This document shows, one piece after another, positions 34,791 through 47,356 of a stretch of 64,000 bases of DNA (the stretch's first letter is position 1; each line of letters starts with the position of its first letter). The DNA lies in contig NC_071669.1 of NCBI RefSeq assembly GCF_028554725.1, positions 7,464,501 through 7,528,500 of the forward strand. Reading direction: 5' to 3'. The notes beneath the pieces are model-generated. The model did not search any database, had not been told where the DNA came from, and was given only the letters and a program-made list of their open reading frames with translations. The stretch comes from Zeugodacus cucurbitae. Taxonomy: Eukaryota; Arthropoda; Insecta; Diptera; Tephritidae. The position numbers and the translations under genes were made by a program.

Positions 34791-36490
34791 GAAACATATC
34801 CAAAAACAACTGGAGACTAAGTAGTACCCAACTCGTATTATAAAATAGAAAATCAAAATGGAAGCTTTAATAATTTTGTTGATCGTATATCACTAGAATC
34901 TTCGAGAAAAATTTTACAAGATTTCTCTTTCTTGTTTTGGCAGTCCAACCTTTAACCATCTAAGCTAGATTGAAAATTAGGCTGGCTTAAGAGGAAAAGA
35001 CAAAGTCTGGGTGGAGGTAGAGGGAGGGTTAGTAAGAAATTTTGAAAAATTTTATTGAGATTTGAATTGACCTCAAGTCTAGACAAGAAAGAAGGTTGCT
35101 CGAAGATATCCATTGAACTTACTCTGAGTGCAAGACAATAAGACGTTTTCAAACAAAAATCTTATATGGAACGTTGAACTTGAGTGAAAATAATAGAAAA
35201 TAAGAGATAAGCTAATCAAACTACACTGTTCTCACCACTTCGTGAGTACAGCCTACTAGCAGCCCCTGGCTTTAAGCGAATAGACCAACAAAGAAAGCAA
35301 TTTACACAAAAGTAAATGAAAAATGTTAGCGCATGTAATTTGGTGTCAGGTTCAATGTTTTTAAATTTTTTGCTGACGCCGCACTTAAATTTAATGTTGC
35401 GGAAATATTTTTTGATGTTTAAGCGAAAAAATGGCAATTCGTGTGGAGAAATTTGGCAGGAGGGCGCTACAAACGGGCAATATATATGTGTTTACATACA
35501 TATTTACAAACAGTAACAGCATTTATGAGCCAGAGTATGCGCCATTTTTGCCAGCCACCAAGTAATAAAATTAAATATGAAACAATTTGCAGCAAATGCG
35601 AGTGAGTAAAAAGCGCTAAGAAAAATAAAACGAAAAAATTGCAAGAAAAAATTTAAGAAATACGAAAACAACAATAAAAACAAATGCCGCAAAGCTGCCA
35701 GCTTAACCTCATAGACGTTGGTGCTGACAAAAACAACAAAAACAACACTTGTGAAAAAAACAACTACTTAAGCATGCATGGCTTTGACTGAGAAACACAT
35801 GAATATAATATACACTCATACATATATGAGAGTATGAACTCCTGTTGTTCATGTGAGGCAAGAGCATACGCGCTGTTGTTGGTATGACAAGCAAGTCAAA
35901 AGTCGCTTCCGTCTCCATATTTTTTAAGAATTCTTCTACATTTTAGTTTTATTTGCCTCCATTATCGCCAACACCGCCAGCAGCTGCGTCGCTTGTTTGT
36001 TGCCAAATTTGTTGTTGTCAAAGGACAACTAGCATTTTTTTTCGCCAAAGTCATAAAAAATCATACGCACATGCATGTGCGAGCACGCCCATCAAAAAAT
36101 TTACGAAATGAAAATATGCGCTTAACTTTAATAACCGCACAATTTTTGCATACAGTTGCCTCCTCACAGGATACAATTAAGGATATATGTTTGTATAAGT
36201 ATGTAAGTACATATATGGAGCAATGTGGCGACACCTTCAAGGCCAAAGCACAGCCAACAACAGCCCAACCAGAAACAACTGAGACGACACCTTCGCTCTG
36301 ACACCCACAAGCAGGCAGTCAGGACGAGCAGGCAGGCGGAAGGCAGCCATCAGCGCCACCAACGTGATTTCATTTGTGACACATTTCATGCAAAGCATGC
36401 ACACCATATAAACCTACATATGTATATGTGCTGCTGTTGCTGCTATTTTCATATTCACTCTCGGTCTTACTTTACTAATAGATTTTTAGG
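34791..36490. other. Gene-free stretch
   Basis: No gene recognised. It includes CAACAAAAACAAC-type runs and pieces of the half motif (AAGGATATATG at 36178; CAGGATA at 36168). Confidence 0.5.
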
Positions 36491-36492
36491 TA

Positions 36493-37592
36493 AAGGGTGA
36501 TTTTTTAAGAGCTTGATAACTTTTTTTAAAAAAAAAACGCATAAAATTTGCAAAATCTCATCGGTTCTTTATTTGAAACGTTAGATTGGTTCATGACATT
36601 TACTTTTTGAAGATAATTTCATTTAAATGTTGACCGCGGCTGCGTCTTAGGTGGTCCATTCGGAAAGTCCAATTTTGGGCAACTTTTTCGAGCATTTCGG
36701 CCGGAATAGCCCGAATTTCTTCGGAAATGTTGTCTTCCAAAGCTGGAATAGTTGCTGGCTTATTTCTGTAGACTTTAGACTTGACGTAGCCCCACAAAAA
36801 ATAGTCTAAAGGCGTTAAATCGCATGATCTTGGTGGCCAACTTACGGGTCCATTTCTTGAGATGAATTGTTCTCCGAAGTTTTCCCTCAAAATGGCCATA
36901 GAATCGCGAGCTGTGTGGCATGTAGCGCCATCTTGTTGAAACCACATGTCAACCAAGTTCAGTTCTTCCATTTTTGGCAACAAAAAGTTTGTTAGCATCG
37001 AACGATAGCGATCGCCATTCACCGTAACGTTGCGTCCAACAGCATCTTTGAAAAAATACGGTCCAATGATTCCACCAGCGTACAAACCACACCAAACAGT
37101 GCATTTTTCGGGATGCATGGGCAGTTCTTGAACGGCTTCTGGTTGCTCTTCACCCCAAATGCGGCAATTTTGCTTATTTACGTAGCCATTCAACCAGAAA
37201 TGAGCCTCATCGCTGAACAAAATTTGTCGATAAAAAAGCGGATTTTCTGCCAACTTTTCTAGGGCCCATTCACTGAAAATTCGACGTTGTGGCAGATCGT
37301 TCGGCTTCAGTTCTTGCACGAGCTGTATTTTATACGGTTTTACACCAAGATCTTTGCGTAAAATCTTCCATGTGGTCGAATAACACAAACCCAATTGCGC
37401 GAAACACATTTCGAACCGAACACTGATTTTGGTAATAAAATTCAATGATTTGCAAGCGTTGTTTAGTAAGTCTATTCATGATGAAATGTCAAAGCATACT
37501 GAGCATCTTTCTCTTTGACACCATGTCTGAAATCCCACGTGATCTGTCAAATACTAATGCATGAAAATCCTAACCTCAAAAAAATCACCCGT
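36493..37592 (-). mobile_element. DD41D (rosa-type) mariner relative, internally deleted
   Basis: A complete-ended element of 1,100 bp. The left terminus reads AAGGGTGATTTTTT and the reverse complement of the right terminus ACGGGTGATTTTTT. Each end is flanked by TA (36491-36492 and 37593-37594), the expected target duplication of the Tc1/mariner superfamily. The inside is almost filled by one transposase gene on the minus strand whose DNA-binding part has been deleted (next entry). With both ends intact it could in principle still be a substrate for a full-length relative. Confidence 0.95.
36600..37479 (-). pseudogene. DD41D transposase, catalytic domain intact, DNA-binding domain deleted
   Basis: The original start is the ATG at 37479: MNRLTKQRLQIIEFYYQNQC then SVRNVFRA. 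There the frame breaks, and a second open frame (TTG at 37445, 281 codons, stop at 36600) continues with AQLGLCYSTTWKILRKDLGV. The join lacks the helix-turn-helix segment expected there, by comparison with the family several dozen codons. The catalytic core is complete and open: first Asp in ILFSDEAHFW (residue 79 of the 281), second in WFQQDGATCHTA (172), third in DLTPLDYFLWGY (214). Forty-one residues separate the last two, which defines the DD41D group (rosa, known from tephritid flies). The C-terminus MDHLRRSRGQHLNEIIFKK is present. This is a deletion derivative that could still encode a DNA-binding-deficient catalytic protein if translated. Confidence 0.95.
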
Positions 37593-38461
37593 TATATACC
37601 ACGGCAAGCGCTGTTACTGTGCGCTTCAAGTGAAATACTTTGCCATTAAATTTAATGTGTGCGCGCATTAAAAATTCCGCAAAAAGTTTCCAACGAAAAA
37701 GAAAAAGCTTTAAACTGCTGGCATTTTAAATTTGCCTAAAAATAACTGGCTGTTAGCCTTGCCACACTGTAAGTTTTTTCCTTTCGAACACACACACACT
37801 TCTTTCTAACATTCATTCGGCGAAAACTTTTTCGCTTGCCGCACATTCGCTTGGCTGCCCATCTTAATAATGTTTACACTGTCGCGTTATACTTTCGGCC
37901 GTATAACTCGCTGTCCCGCTCGCACCTCCTACACCACTCTACGTAGCCTTATCTCATATAGTTCCCAACAATTGGTATTTACATTGTTAGCGCTTACTCT
38001 CCTCTTCTCTCATTTTTTTTCATCCAAGTCCATATTCATTTATTACAAAGTTTAATGCATTTTTTCTTAAGTTTGCGGGTGAAAAGTTTTCCGGCCACCT
38101 TTTAGCGGCCATCAAGTATATTTGCGCCCGTAAAATTTTTCTTCCAAGTTATAAATGATGTTATGCTATTTTGTTATTCTGTTTAGAGTGGAGAAAACAC
38201 CAAGAAGAAAATACAAATTTAAGTGAATAGTGCATTTAAAGTTCAGGATTGCATTGGTGAGTTAATGTTGATGGCTTGAGACATAAGGGTGTTTTGTTTC
38301 GCGTTTTTTTCCTTATACCATCGAAAAAATTATGAACGGAGAGGCCTTTAGAACTTTAGAGAGTAGCTGAGAGAGCTAAAGTTGACTTACCAATATCTAG
38401 TAGACTATCCCCTGTTAGCTAGAAAATTTGGTCTTGACTAACAACATACTCTAAAGTAAAC
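37593..38461. other. Gene-free stretch between two elements
   Basis: No gene recognised. 38340-38461 may contain unrecognisable upstream LINE sequence. Confidence 0.5.
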
Positions 38462-39137
38462 ATATACGTAGACAGTCAGTCGGCAATCAAGGCAATATCC
38501 TCTTTCAGCGTATCGGCCAAAAGTGTCTTAAGTGGTAGGACAGCAGTGGATGATGTCGCCAGAAATAGGCGACTTTAATTCTACTGGGTGCCAGGCCACA
38601 AGGGCATAGAAGGTAACGAGATAGTGGACGAGATTGCCAAACGAGGCGTAGAACTGTCATCCGAAAATATGATGAACGTAGATAAACCTATACACTGTTT
38701 ATATGATGATCTAGACAGAAACTTGGTAAAAAAAGTTCAAAGCGCGCTGGAAGAATATGCCGGGAGGCAAAACCGCAAAAGTTATGTGCAAGGCGGTAGA
38801 TAAGAAGTACACGAAATTTCTATTGGCGCTCGATAGAAGCAAATGTAGGAATATGGTCGGCATACTCACTGGTCACTGTCTTGTGGCGGCGCACGCCTAC
38901 AATACGGTGCTGATAGAGCGTGAAGACTGCAGGAAATGTCAAGAGCAAGGCACCAGAGAAACAATGGTGCACCTCTTCTGTGAATGTCCTGCATTATCAA
39001 GACAACGGCTTCAGCATTCGGGGGCTGCACACTACGTTAATCTGGAAGAGATTTCGTTGGTAAAGCCACAAAGCCTTTTGAAATTCGCAACAAACGCTGG
39101 CATCCTAAAGGAATACTACTCCTCATTAACCAAGTGA
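38462..39137 (+). pseudogene. RNase H domain and C-terminal Cys-His motif of LINE ORF2
   Basis: The first frame starts IYVDSQSAIKAIS (RNase H aspartate-Ser-Gln motif), reaches a TAA at 38576-38578 inside the domain, then resumes FYWVPGHKGIEGNEIVDEIA, the conserved His/Asp C-terminal motif of RNase H. A frameshift near 38795 moves to KAVDKKYTKFLLALDRSKCR, then VGILTGHC. CRKCQEQGTRETMVHLFCEC follows, a C-x2-C-x10-H-x4-C arrangement typical of these elements' C-termini, then CPALSRQRL. It ends SSLTK, stop. One nonsense mutation, one frameshift and loss of everything 5' show it is dead. Confidence 0.92.
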
Positions 39138-39202
39138 CGGTACTCCATCTGGTTTCACAAAGGACCAAAACTGGTCTATGTGTGGCGTTGTAGCCTGCCA
39201 GA

Positions 39203-39222
39203 GTAACCTAACCTAACCTAAC
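39203..39222 (+). repeat. (TAACC)4 LINE tail
   Basis: TAACC repeated four times directly at the 3' end of the LINE. The complement is the arthropod telomere pentamer TTAGG, but the position marks it as the retrotransposon's own tail. Confidence 0.85.
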
Positions 39223-40827
39223 AACATTCAGAAAACCAAACTCTTATATGAGAGCTCACTATGTTTATTCTTACTTTTTCTGTTTGCGATTCGCCAAACC
39301 TTCGAGAGTAGAGAACCGAACACACATCTGGTCTAAGACAGACAAAAAAGAAAAGCCTTTTCTCAATGAGAGAACACTTTGTATTGACTGCTTCCGCTTA
39401 GAAGTATTTATTTATTTTTTATGAAAGAGAACTCTGCGGATTTATTCTAAATTTATCACTTTTTGAAGCACCAAACATTCGAGATTAGTGAAACGAAGTT
39501 TCGAAGTAGTATAAATGCCCAGCTTACGCCTGTATGGTATAACGAGTGTAAGCGGGAAAGTTAATGCCCTAGGAGGAAGAATTACTGCATATATCGCTTA
39601 TGAATGTTTGGGAGTAATCTATGTATCGCCCCAAAAGCAACTATTTTCAATAAAAAATTTAATTTTAGTTCCCAAAAAAAGGGGTTTTCCTTAAAAATGA
39701 CAGGATCTTTTCAACTTAGATATATAATGTATAACAATTCTACCTCAAAAATTCACTCCTCCAATCAATTAGCTAGCAGTTCTAAATAAGTAAGTCGATA
39801 ATCTAAAATCTTAATAATTTTGCATTTCACCTTTCCACAAACTTTCCAAGAAAGTCTGCTTAAATTTCAACAAATTGGCAATATAAAATTCTAGCTGATA
39901 TTATTTGCAAGCAATTTACTAATAATTGCTATGCAAATAGTGTGGCGCACACAGTTCATTCAACCCAGTACACAGGAATCGAGATAGCGAGAAATGATAA
40001 AAACAAAAGCAGAAAGTTTAAGGCCAAATGAGGCGTGCAAAGAAGAAAAACAAAATAATAGAAATTTACTCCAAATAATACTTTTTATAATGTTTTCTGG
40101 AAATATATTCAAAAAATATCCAAACAAAGAATTTCACATATATAAGTACATTAAAAGTATGAAAGCTTTAAAAAGCTTAAAATATTTAGCGGTCAATTTA
40201 ATATAAAAATAATACAGTCCAAAGAAAAGTGCTTAACATACTTATTGAAACTGTCTAATAGTGCAAATATGACTTTAGAGAAATAAGAGAAAATAATAAG
40301 CGCTTTTAGTGAAAGCTCTGGCTGTAAAGTCAAATTCAAATGAAAATCTATAATAAAACAAATTTATTTTCTTTTATTTATTTATAGTTTAAAATAGTTT
40401 TTCAAGTGGAATTAGTGTGGTATGTTTTACTAATTGCTTAGGAATCGAAATTGCATACAACAAATTCTCGAACGCTTTAAATGTGTTTAATATTATATAT
40501 CAAATAGCCTTACTACAAATATAGAGTTATGTATGCCACATGTATCTAACAAGTTTATTTCGTTTTAATGCAAGCATTCTCATATCTGATGACAAGTGAG
40601 TTTGCGAATATGTTTAAAATTACTTTCACTACTAAATAAGGATAAACTTATGATTCATAAAGAAAATGTGAAACTAGAGTAAGCTAGAGTAAGCTTACAA
40701 ATGTGCGGAGATATATCTAAGTGGACAAGCCTGGTGGGAAAATGTTTGACTAAAATAAAATATCGTTTTAATGAAATGAAAGTTTGCTTAAATGTTGGTT
40801 TCTAATATAATATTTCATAAGATGAAT
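39223..40827. other. Gene-free stretch
   Basis: No gene recognised. AT-rich; the short ORFs at 39604-39789 and 39994-40206 have no domain. Confidence 0.5.
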
Positions 40828-41100
40828 GAAGCTTTCATAAGCTCGTGAAAGCTCATGTGATCTGATGAGGATTAAAATGGAAATTTGCTTTACGCTGGTT
40901 TCATATTTGCTTTGATAAGTATGCTAAATGAAGCTTTCATAAGCTTGTGAAAGCTCATACGGAATATGTATGAAGCTTTCATAAGTTTGTGAAAGCTCTT
41001 GTAATCTTTGGATTAAAGTGGACATTTTTTTACGTTGGTCTTTTATTTTCTTTGCTAAGTATTCTATATGAAGCTTTCACGTAGGAAAGCTCATATGGTA
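40828..41100 (+). repeat. Four copies of a GAAGCTTTCATAAGCTTGTG element
   Basis: GAAGCTTTCATAAGCTYGTG followed by AAAGCTC starts at 40828, 40930, 40972 and 41070 (the last truncated to GAAGCTTTCACG-TAGGAAAGCTC). Each copy is itself an imperfect palindrome centred on AAGCTT. Spacing alternates at 102, 42 and 98 bp. The longer spacers share GGATTAAARTGGAMATTT and TTACGYTGGT. Confidence 0.87.
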
Positions 41101-44100
41101 TACTTGTATAAATGAAGCGGAAATTTTGGGAAATGCAAATATATTGCGGAATATAGAATTGCCAGTAAAACTAGACTCTTAAGATTTTGAGCTATGCTTT
41201 TATCAGAGTTAAACGATTATGTTCTTTAGAGAACTTATGATCTTCAACTTGAGAAGCTTTTGAACAATTTGTAGATAGCTTAGTAAAAATTATCTTCTTC
41301 AGACAATCCAAGACCTTCAAAAGACTTTCTCGAAACTTGATAATGATTAGAATTGGGTGTAATTTACTTGAGATATTTGAGGAATATACAAAGCTGCCCA
41401 GCCTAAGCTTTCGTGATATTTTTACCTCAAAGAATTTCTTATACGGTAATATTATGCATGCATAAAATTATTTCATATATGCATGTAAATCACATTTAGA
41501 TATAAAAGCTTGTTTGCTGCAAAGAGAACAATTTTGGTTCATTACGGTGAGGCAATTTCTCTTGCATATTATGAGAGGTCATAACTATATTCATCATATT
41601 TATTTTAAATAGTTCTGCCTTCTAGAACAATATATATAGAATATTTGTTAATGTTAAGCTTTTTCCTTCATATCAATATGAGTGATTCGATTTCGTCGTT
41701 CTATTAGGGGTCTGAGGGTAAAAGCAAATATCAATTCCCACTTTTGTCAAATAAAGTTTAGAGGTCCGTATCATGAGAAGATATGACGCTTTCAGTGCAG
41801 GAAGCTTTGCCTTTGCTTAACAATTTAGTGCTGACTTTAGACTAAATGTTCTGTGTCTTAGATTTTGATATATCAAATATTAAACTTATTTATGGTTCAC
41901 CCTAATGTTTCAGTTTATGCATATGCATCAGATAACCTACTACAGACACTTGTACATACCATATATCACTTGAATAAATGCAACTTGCATGACTGAGTAG
42001 CTATTTTGTATGCTTTTTTGCATTTCACTCTAATTTTATGTACACTTTTGTCACATCTAAGATTTTAAACCAAATAAGAAAAGGGATTAAAACATAAAAA
42101 CAGAATGTTAAATTATGAGATAATAAATTTCGCAAATTCTACTTTCACTACCAGCCACCTGCAGGAGTAGGTGTAAGCGATGTGATGACGCTGTGTGTGT
42201 AGTAGAAACAAAAGAGATATAATAAATTCCAGTTTGCAAATAGTAATGCCCACATACATATATCTTTATAACTGTGCCACATTTCTGCACACCTGTATAT
42301 AGATATCTGGCTCAAGTTTGTTATACTTTCGTATCTGTATTCAAGTGCAAGCATTTGTAAGTGTGTTTGTCCTTATTTGCGCATAGATTAGTTTGTTGTC
42401 AAGTGCAATTATTCAACACGAACTTGACAATTATGATACACATATTAAACTTGTGATTAACACCCGCAGGCATTAAGACCCAAACAAATTTGTATATAAA
42501 TTTTATGTGTATGCGATGGGATATGGCATGGTAGTCAAATGCAAATTTGTGGATATTTCTTTGATAAGAGTGAAAAATTTGGGAAAATATTGAGATTGTA
42601 GAGCAGTGAATATCAGTGAGAGGCAAATATAATAGAGTTTAATAATAGTGTTAAGCTTCAGGTAGGCTTTTTAAGAATATACAAAAAGTTGATTTTATTA
42701 CGTTCTTGAGAGTTGAAAATTCGATTATTTTGTTAGAAATTGATGTTTCATATCATTCTGGCAACCAAGACTATGCGGAGGAAAATATGGACGTGAGGAT
42801 ATCTTATCGATGAAACCGAAGTTTTTGAAAACGAGATTTAGTGACAATGACCGCTTACTATTATTTCAATTTCATAACTGCCTATGTTCAAGAAACTCTT
42901 ACTTTTAGAAGTCTAGACTTCAACAGACTTATACCTATGCTCCCGTGTTCATGATTCTCGTTTCAAAACATTATTTATAGGAGCTGTCGAATAGATGACT
43001 CAAACTTCAGATGCCTTAGAGTATTTTATGAAGTAAGATTTCTTTTGCATATTATTTTCTTTGTAATTCTCAAACTGTTAATGGTTCAGTTATATAGTTA
43101 TAGTCTGGTTATTAAGCAATATATGTAACTAGAAGTCGACGTGATTAGAGGAGGCTATGTTAGTACTCTTAAGCTTGTTCTCTTCACATTGGGTTGTCAA
43201 TTTTCACTTAAGAAGTGAATGGATCGTTGAAGCTTCAGCAAAGTATATGTAAAAACCAAAAATACCAATCAGTATGAAGTAAGTACTTAGCTTTTTCCCG
43301 ACTTCTTGAAGTTATTAAAACAAGTTGGAAACAAGGTTTGAGGAGAAAATTTCTTAAGGTGTGAGGTCATGACTCATGAGTGAAATATTAGAATTTTTCG
43401 CTACAAAAACCTTTAATTAAGATTTTTTTTTAATAATCTAGATTTTTTAAAACATACGCCATATAAAATTTATCAGTGACGCATCTTAGACTACGCTTCT
43501 TTGGTATGATAGAATTTAAAAATAAATATTCTCTAAAATTCGATGACAAAAAACATTGTTTCTATACAAAGTCACTCGAACATCATCGACACTCTTCCGA
43601 GCACAGCGCCATCTATCAAACTTAAGTTTGTTTATCCTTAAACAACCATGTGTTATTTGTGACAGTTATATTGTATAATTTGACTTTGTCACCAAGCATA
43701 ATATGTAGCTTAAATTTAACTTTGCTTCAGAGGACATGGTATATAAACATACAGGACATATCACAGATCTACATTCTCATAGATGAAATAATGCTTATGG
43801 CTATGCAAATTGCAATGAATAAATGCTAAATGTACGCCAACAACCGCAAAATTGCGCTAAATCCAATTGCGAGACAAAAATATAAATATTTTCGTGTCAT
43901 ACATTTATTAATTTCGGTGGGTTATTGCTCGCTCACCTTGGTGGTGGATAAAAAAGGAATAAATAATATTTTGCATAAGAGAGCACCATTAAAAGCAAAT
44001 TTAAAATGGAAAACGAAATGATACATGGCAGACTCATAAAAAAGTCGAAATGTAAAGGTTTTTTCAGAAGGGGCGCTACAAAGGTAGACCGATAGGGACA

Positions 44101-44190
44101 GCAAATGACGCCATATTTTTTTCCACTCTTTTGACATTTCTCTTTTATAAGGTTTGTAATTCCATCATTGAAAGATATACGATCCAATAA
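41101..44190. other. Gene-free stretch
   Basis: About 3 kb without a recognised gene or element. 43900-44190 may include the upstream part of the DD41D relic that follows. Confidence 0.5.
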
Positions 44191-44575
44191 CGAGTCGAAA
44201 TTATTAAAATTTACTATCGGAATTCGGAGTCAGTGGCCTCAACTTTAAGAGCGCTACGTACAATTTATAGTTGGCATAATCATCCTGTCTGATCGCTCAA
44301 TTATAACCGAATATTTTTGACCCGAATTGGATGATCTAGACTTGAACAATATATGGTTCCAACAGGACGGCGCCACAAGCCATACAGCGAATGTCACAAT
44401 CGATTTATTGAAAACCAAGTTTGGTAACGTATTATCTCACAATAATTGGGTTCAGCCCGTGGTGGTCATGCAAAAGAAATCGAATTCCATACATAATGGT
44501 CGAAAGTATTCCATACATAATGGTTTACAAGAATCCCAAACCGTTTTTGTTATATTAAAAAAAAACTTTTAAAGG
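44191..44575 (+). pseudogene. Second DD41D-group transposase relic
   Basis: An N-terminal piece from 44191 reads RVEIIKIYYRNSESVASTLR then ALRTIY and stops at about 44290. After a large deletion a different frame reads ITEYF, TGA (44318-44320), PELDDLDLNNIWFQQDGATS then HTANVTIDLLKTKFGNVLS, and the similarity ends near 44450. The QQDGAT block is the second catalytic Asp, as in the 36.5-kb element; the first and third are missing. A 24-bp tandem duplication (ATTCCATACATAATGG twice) follows at about 44488-44523. It is a different, older subfamily from the 36.5-kb copy. The Trp-to-TGA reading at YF*PEL is by comparison with the remembered family. Confidence 0.85.
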
Positions 44576-44943
44576 GCTCTTATTGAAGAACTCTTTATGT
44601 GTACACATGTGAGTATATCTCTATATTTTTTCACAGATTCGAACAAAATTTTCAGCAAAATAAAATTTATTGAAATAACTAGTCGGTAACTAGTCCTATA
44701 TTAATCTCAGTGGGCACCCTTTGAAATGGTTTTGAACAATTAGTTTAGTTTAGTTTAATTTTAATTACTAGTTTGAATATGGCTTAGTTTTGGACTATTT
44801 TCTGCCACTTTGTAGTGAAAATAAGGTTTTCAATATCTAACCTAAAATTTTTAAAATTTAAATTTCTATTTTTATGAGAGATTTTAATTTAGAAACATAT
44901 TTTAACATGATAAACTACATGATAAAATTGCATTGGAGGTGAT

Positions 44944-45492
44944 TTAAGGGGTCAAACTCTCTTTCTCATTCAAACTCTTTTCTGTCTTATAGATACATAT
45001 TTAAAGAATAATTTCTGAAACTTTCAAAACAAAAAAATTGAAACTCCTCGATTGTGACGTCATTTCCGATGACCCCTCGGAAAAAAGGTGCGTCCGCGTG
45101 GTCAGCATAACTCCTGATAGGATGATCCAAAATGAAAAAAAAGTGTTTTAGTTACGACCATAAACTCATGCTTGAACGAAGGAAATGCAAAAAAAAAGTA
45201 AAAATTAGGAATTTTGGCAGACTTTTTATCAAAAAAAAAATAAAAATTTCGCTCAAATTTGCTTGTCATTTTTTTTTTAAATATTATAGTTGTAATTAAA
45301 AAAATAAAATTCTTCGTTCAAGTTAAAAATAATACCTGACTTGGAGCGCACACCTTCCAAAGACTGTATCCCCGAAACTATTATTCTGATCGACTTGAAA
45401 ATTTAGGATAATATTCTTGAGTTGTAGAAATTAATAAGTCAAAAAAAAGGAAATCGATTTTTTGAACCCACGAAATCCATGTAACCCTTTAA
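44944..45492 (+). mobile_element. TTAA-flanked non-autonomous element, copy A
   Basis: The left end is TTAA then GGGGTCAAACTC (from 44944). The right end, reverse-complemented, is TTAA then AGGGTTAC (to 45492). Inside, CATAACTCCTGATAGGATGA then TCCAAAATG, a long A-rich segment and an AATTTTGGCAGA block occur in the same order as in the copy at 47357-48091. No transposase. TTAA duplications are made by piggyBac and Sola2-type transposases, so one of these is the likely mobiliser (inference). Confidence 0.6.
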
Positions 45493-47356
45493 ACCTAAAT
45501 TAATACAATGCGATCTTCATCAATTAGTAAGATCTATTTATAATAATAATTTTATATTTTTTTAACCTAAATATTTTTAAACACTTAAATTTCCTACAGC
45601 GCTTCTACAGCCAACAGTTGCCGCCCGCATATAAATCTTCAAGCAACAAGCGCAGAAAAAGCTTAGCACATTGCTACATTTAAATGCGCATCTATAAGTA
45701 AATACATTGTTAAAGTCATGTATTACAAATGTAAGACAAATATCCATGCACCCATACAACAACAACACAGCAGCGTAGACGAACACACCAAAGACCTGTT
45801 GCCCTACTCACTGACTTACTGCACATATGTACATACAAACACACACATAAATTAAAATTATTTTTTTTATATGCGTAACAGTTATAACGCTGTACTGATA
45901 CAGTTATACTAGCATAAATGTGTTAGTGTATGTAGGTATGTATGAGTGCTCTACCCGCTTACTTACATCTGTAGTTAGCTTGTAAATTTGTGCTAAACGC
46001 TTGCGTAGCTTTTTGTAGGTGTTGGCCACATTCATTATTGCTATTATTTTTTGTTTTTTTTTTGTTTTAATTTTTTTTCTTGTGCGCTTTAGAAATTTTC
46101 TCAGCAGCGCTTCCATATTTATATGTACTACCTTACATATTTGTTTGTATATTTAAATTGTATTGCATATGCTACAGTCATAATTCGCAACTGTGCGCTC
46201 ACGCTTTTTTCTTTCGTCTCTACCGGGTTTTGCTGCCACAATCACTACTAGCTGCATCCCTCCCGCGCTCCCAAACAGCAGCGTTATTGCTGGCGCGCTG
46301 TTATAAATATTCGTAACTGTGGCAAAATAAATTTTACTTTTAAAATTTATGCGCTTCCAAACACACACACACACATATATTTGTATGTACACTCGTGCTG
46401 AAAAAGCCGGCACACCGGCATTTGCATTACGAAAAAACAGCGTTGGCTTGCAATTCAAATTGTAACATAAAGTACTTACAACTGTAAGTCACTGCCAGCC
46501 AGCTGCCACAATCACACAGCGCGCACACACTCACCCACACACCCTCGCCCACATACATGTGTATATAAATAAAAACTCACTTACCTGTAGTTATATTCAT
46601 TACGGCCAACACATGTAACTGCCAACCGGAAAAGTATTAAATATCTGCGCTGCACGTAGCTGCGCTGTGAAGTAGAGTGTAAAAAAGCACAGGATTTACT
46701 CAGCAGTCAACTGGCATATGTTTGTGTGTGTGTCATAATATTTATATGCATATAAAATATATCGAAATTACCCATATTAATATTTTATGCGCACAGTTGT
46801 AAGTACTGACCTACATATTTTCGCTGCAATTCAATTCAATCACTTTAAATTGATAGATTGCGCGCATTGAATGCGATAGAACACGGAAGTTTATATTTAA
46901 TATGTATATATATTTACTATATAAATATGTATATGTCTGAAATGTGTTTTCTACCGTTTAACTGTATGCTAGCTTTTATTGTGACACATAAAATATATAT
47001 ACTACGACTTTAGTGGCATATTGAATTCATGAAGTTAAAGGAAATTTGCGTGAAATTACGGGAAAATTGTTAAAATATATTTATTGATGAGAAAAATGGT
47101 ATTTAAGGCACAAAATAATACTGGAAATATTTTAAATTTTAACATTCAATTGCTTTTAAAACAAATACGAATAATCGATATGCCTTTTTGGCTTCAAGTT
47201 CGCACTTTGTTCATATTTGGACTCTTAACTCACAAGAACAAAGCAATCGCGTAGGTTTGGAAGACTATATTGTGTATAAAAAGTAGTACAAACTATCTGT
47301 TTTTGTGACCAAACAACAAAAGTACACTCAACTGGGTTAGAAAATTTTTTCGTCGC
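45493..47356. other. Gene-free stretch
   Basis: Nothing recognised. Runs of T near 46050-46080 and CA near 46360-46375. ORFs on both strands around 46080-46460 lack domains. Confidence 0.5.

Larger units (their letters stand above)
38462..39222 (+). mobile_element. 5'-truncated LINE with RNase H and CCTAA tail
   Basis: The 3' end of a non-LTR retrotransposon of the group that carries RNase H (I/LOA/R1-like; the clade cannot be settled from this piece). RNase H and a Cys-His motif are coded up to the stop at 39135-39137. A 3' untranslated stretch of about 65 bp follows, then four units of TAACC at 39203-39222. The insertion is in the same family as the fragment at 60180-60539, whose untranslated region shares TCACAAAG and the same pentamer tail. 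Confidence 0.92.

Noticed and set aside
34413..34856. 147-residue minus-strand ORF
   Set aside because: It is another frame over the LINE tail. The conserved residues are in the 34538-34780 frame.
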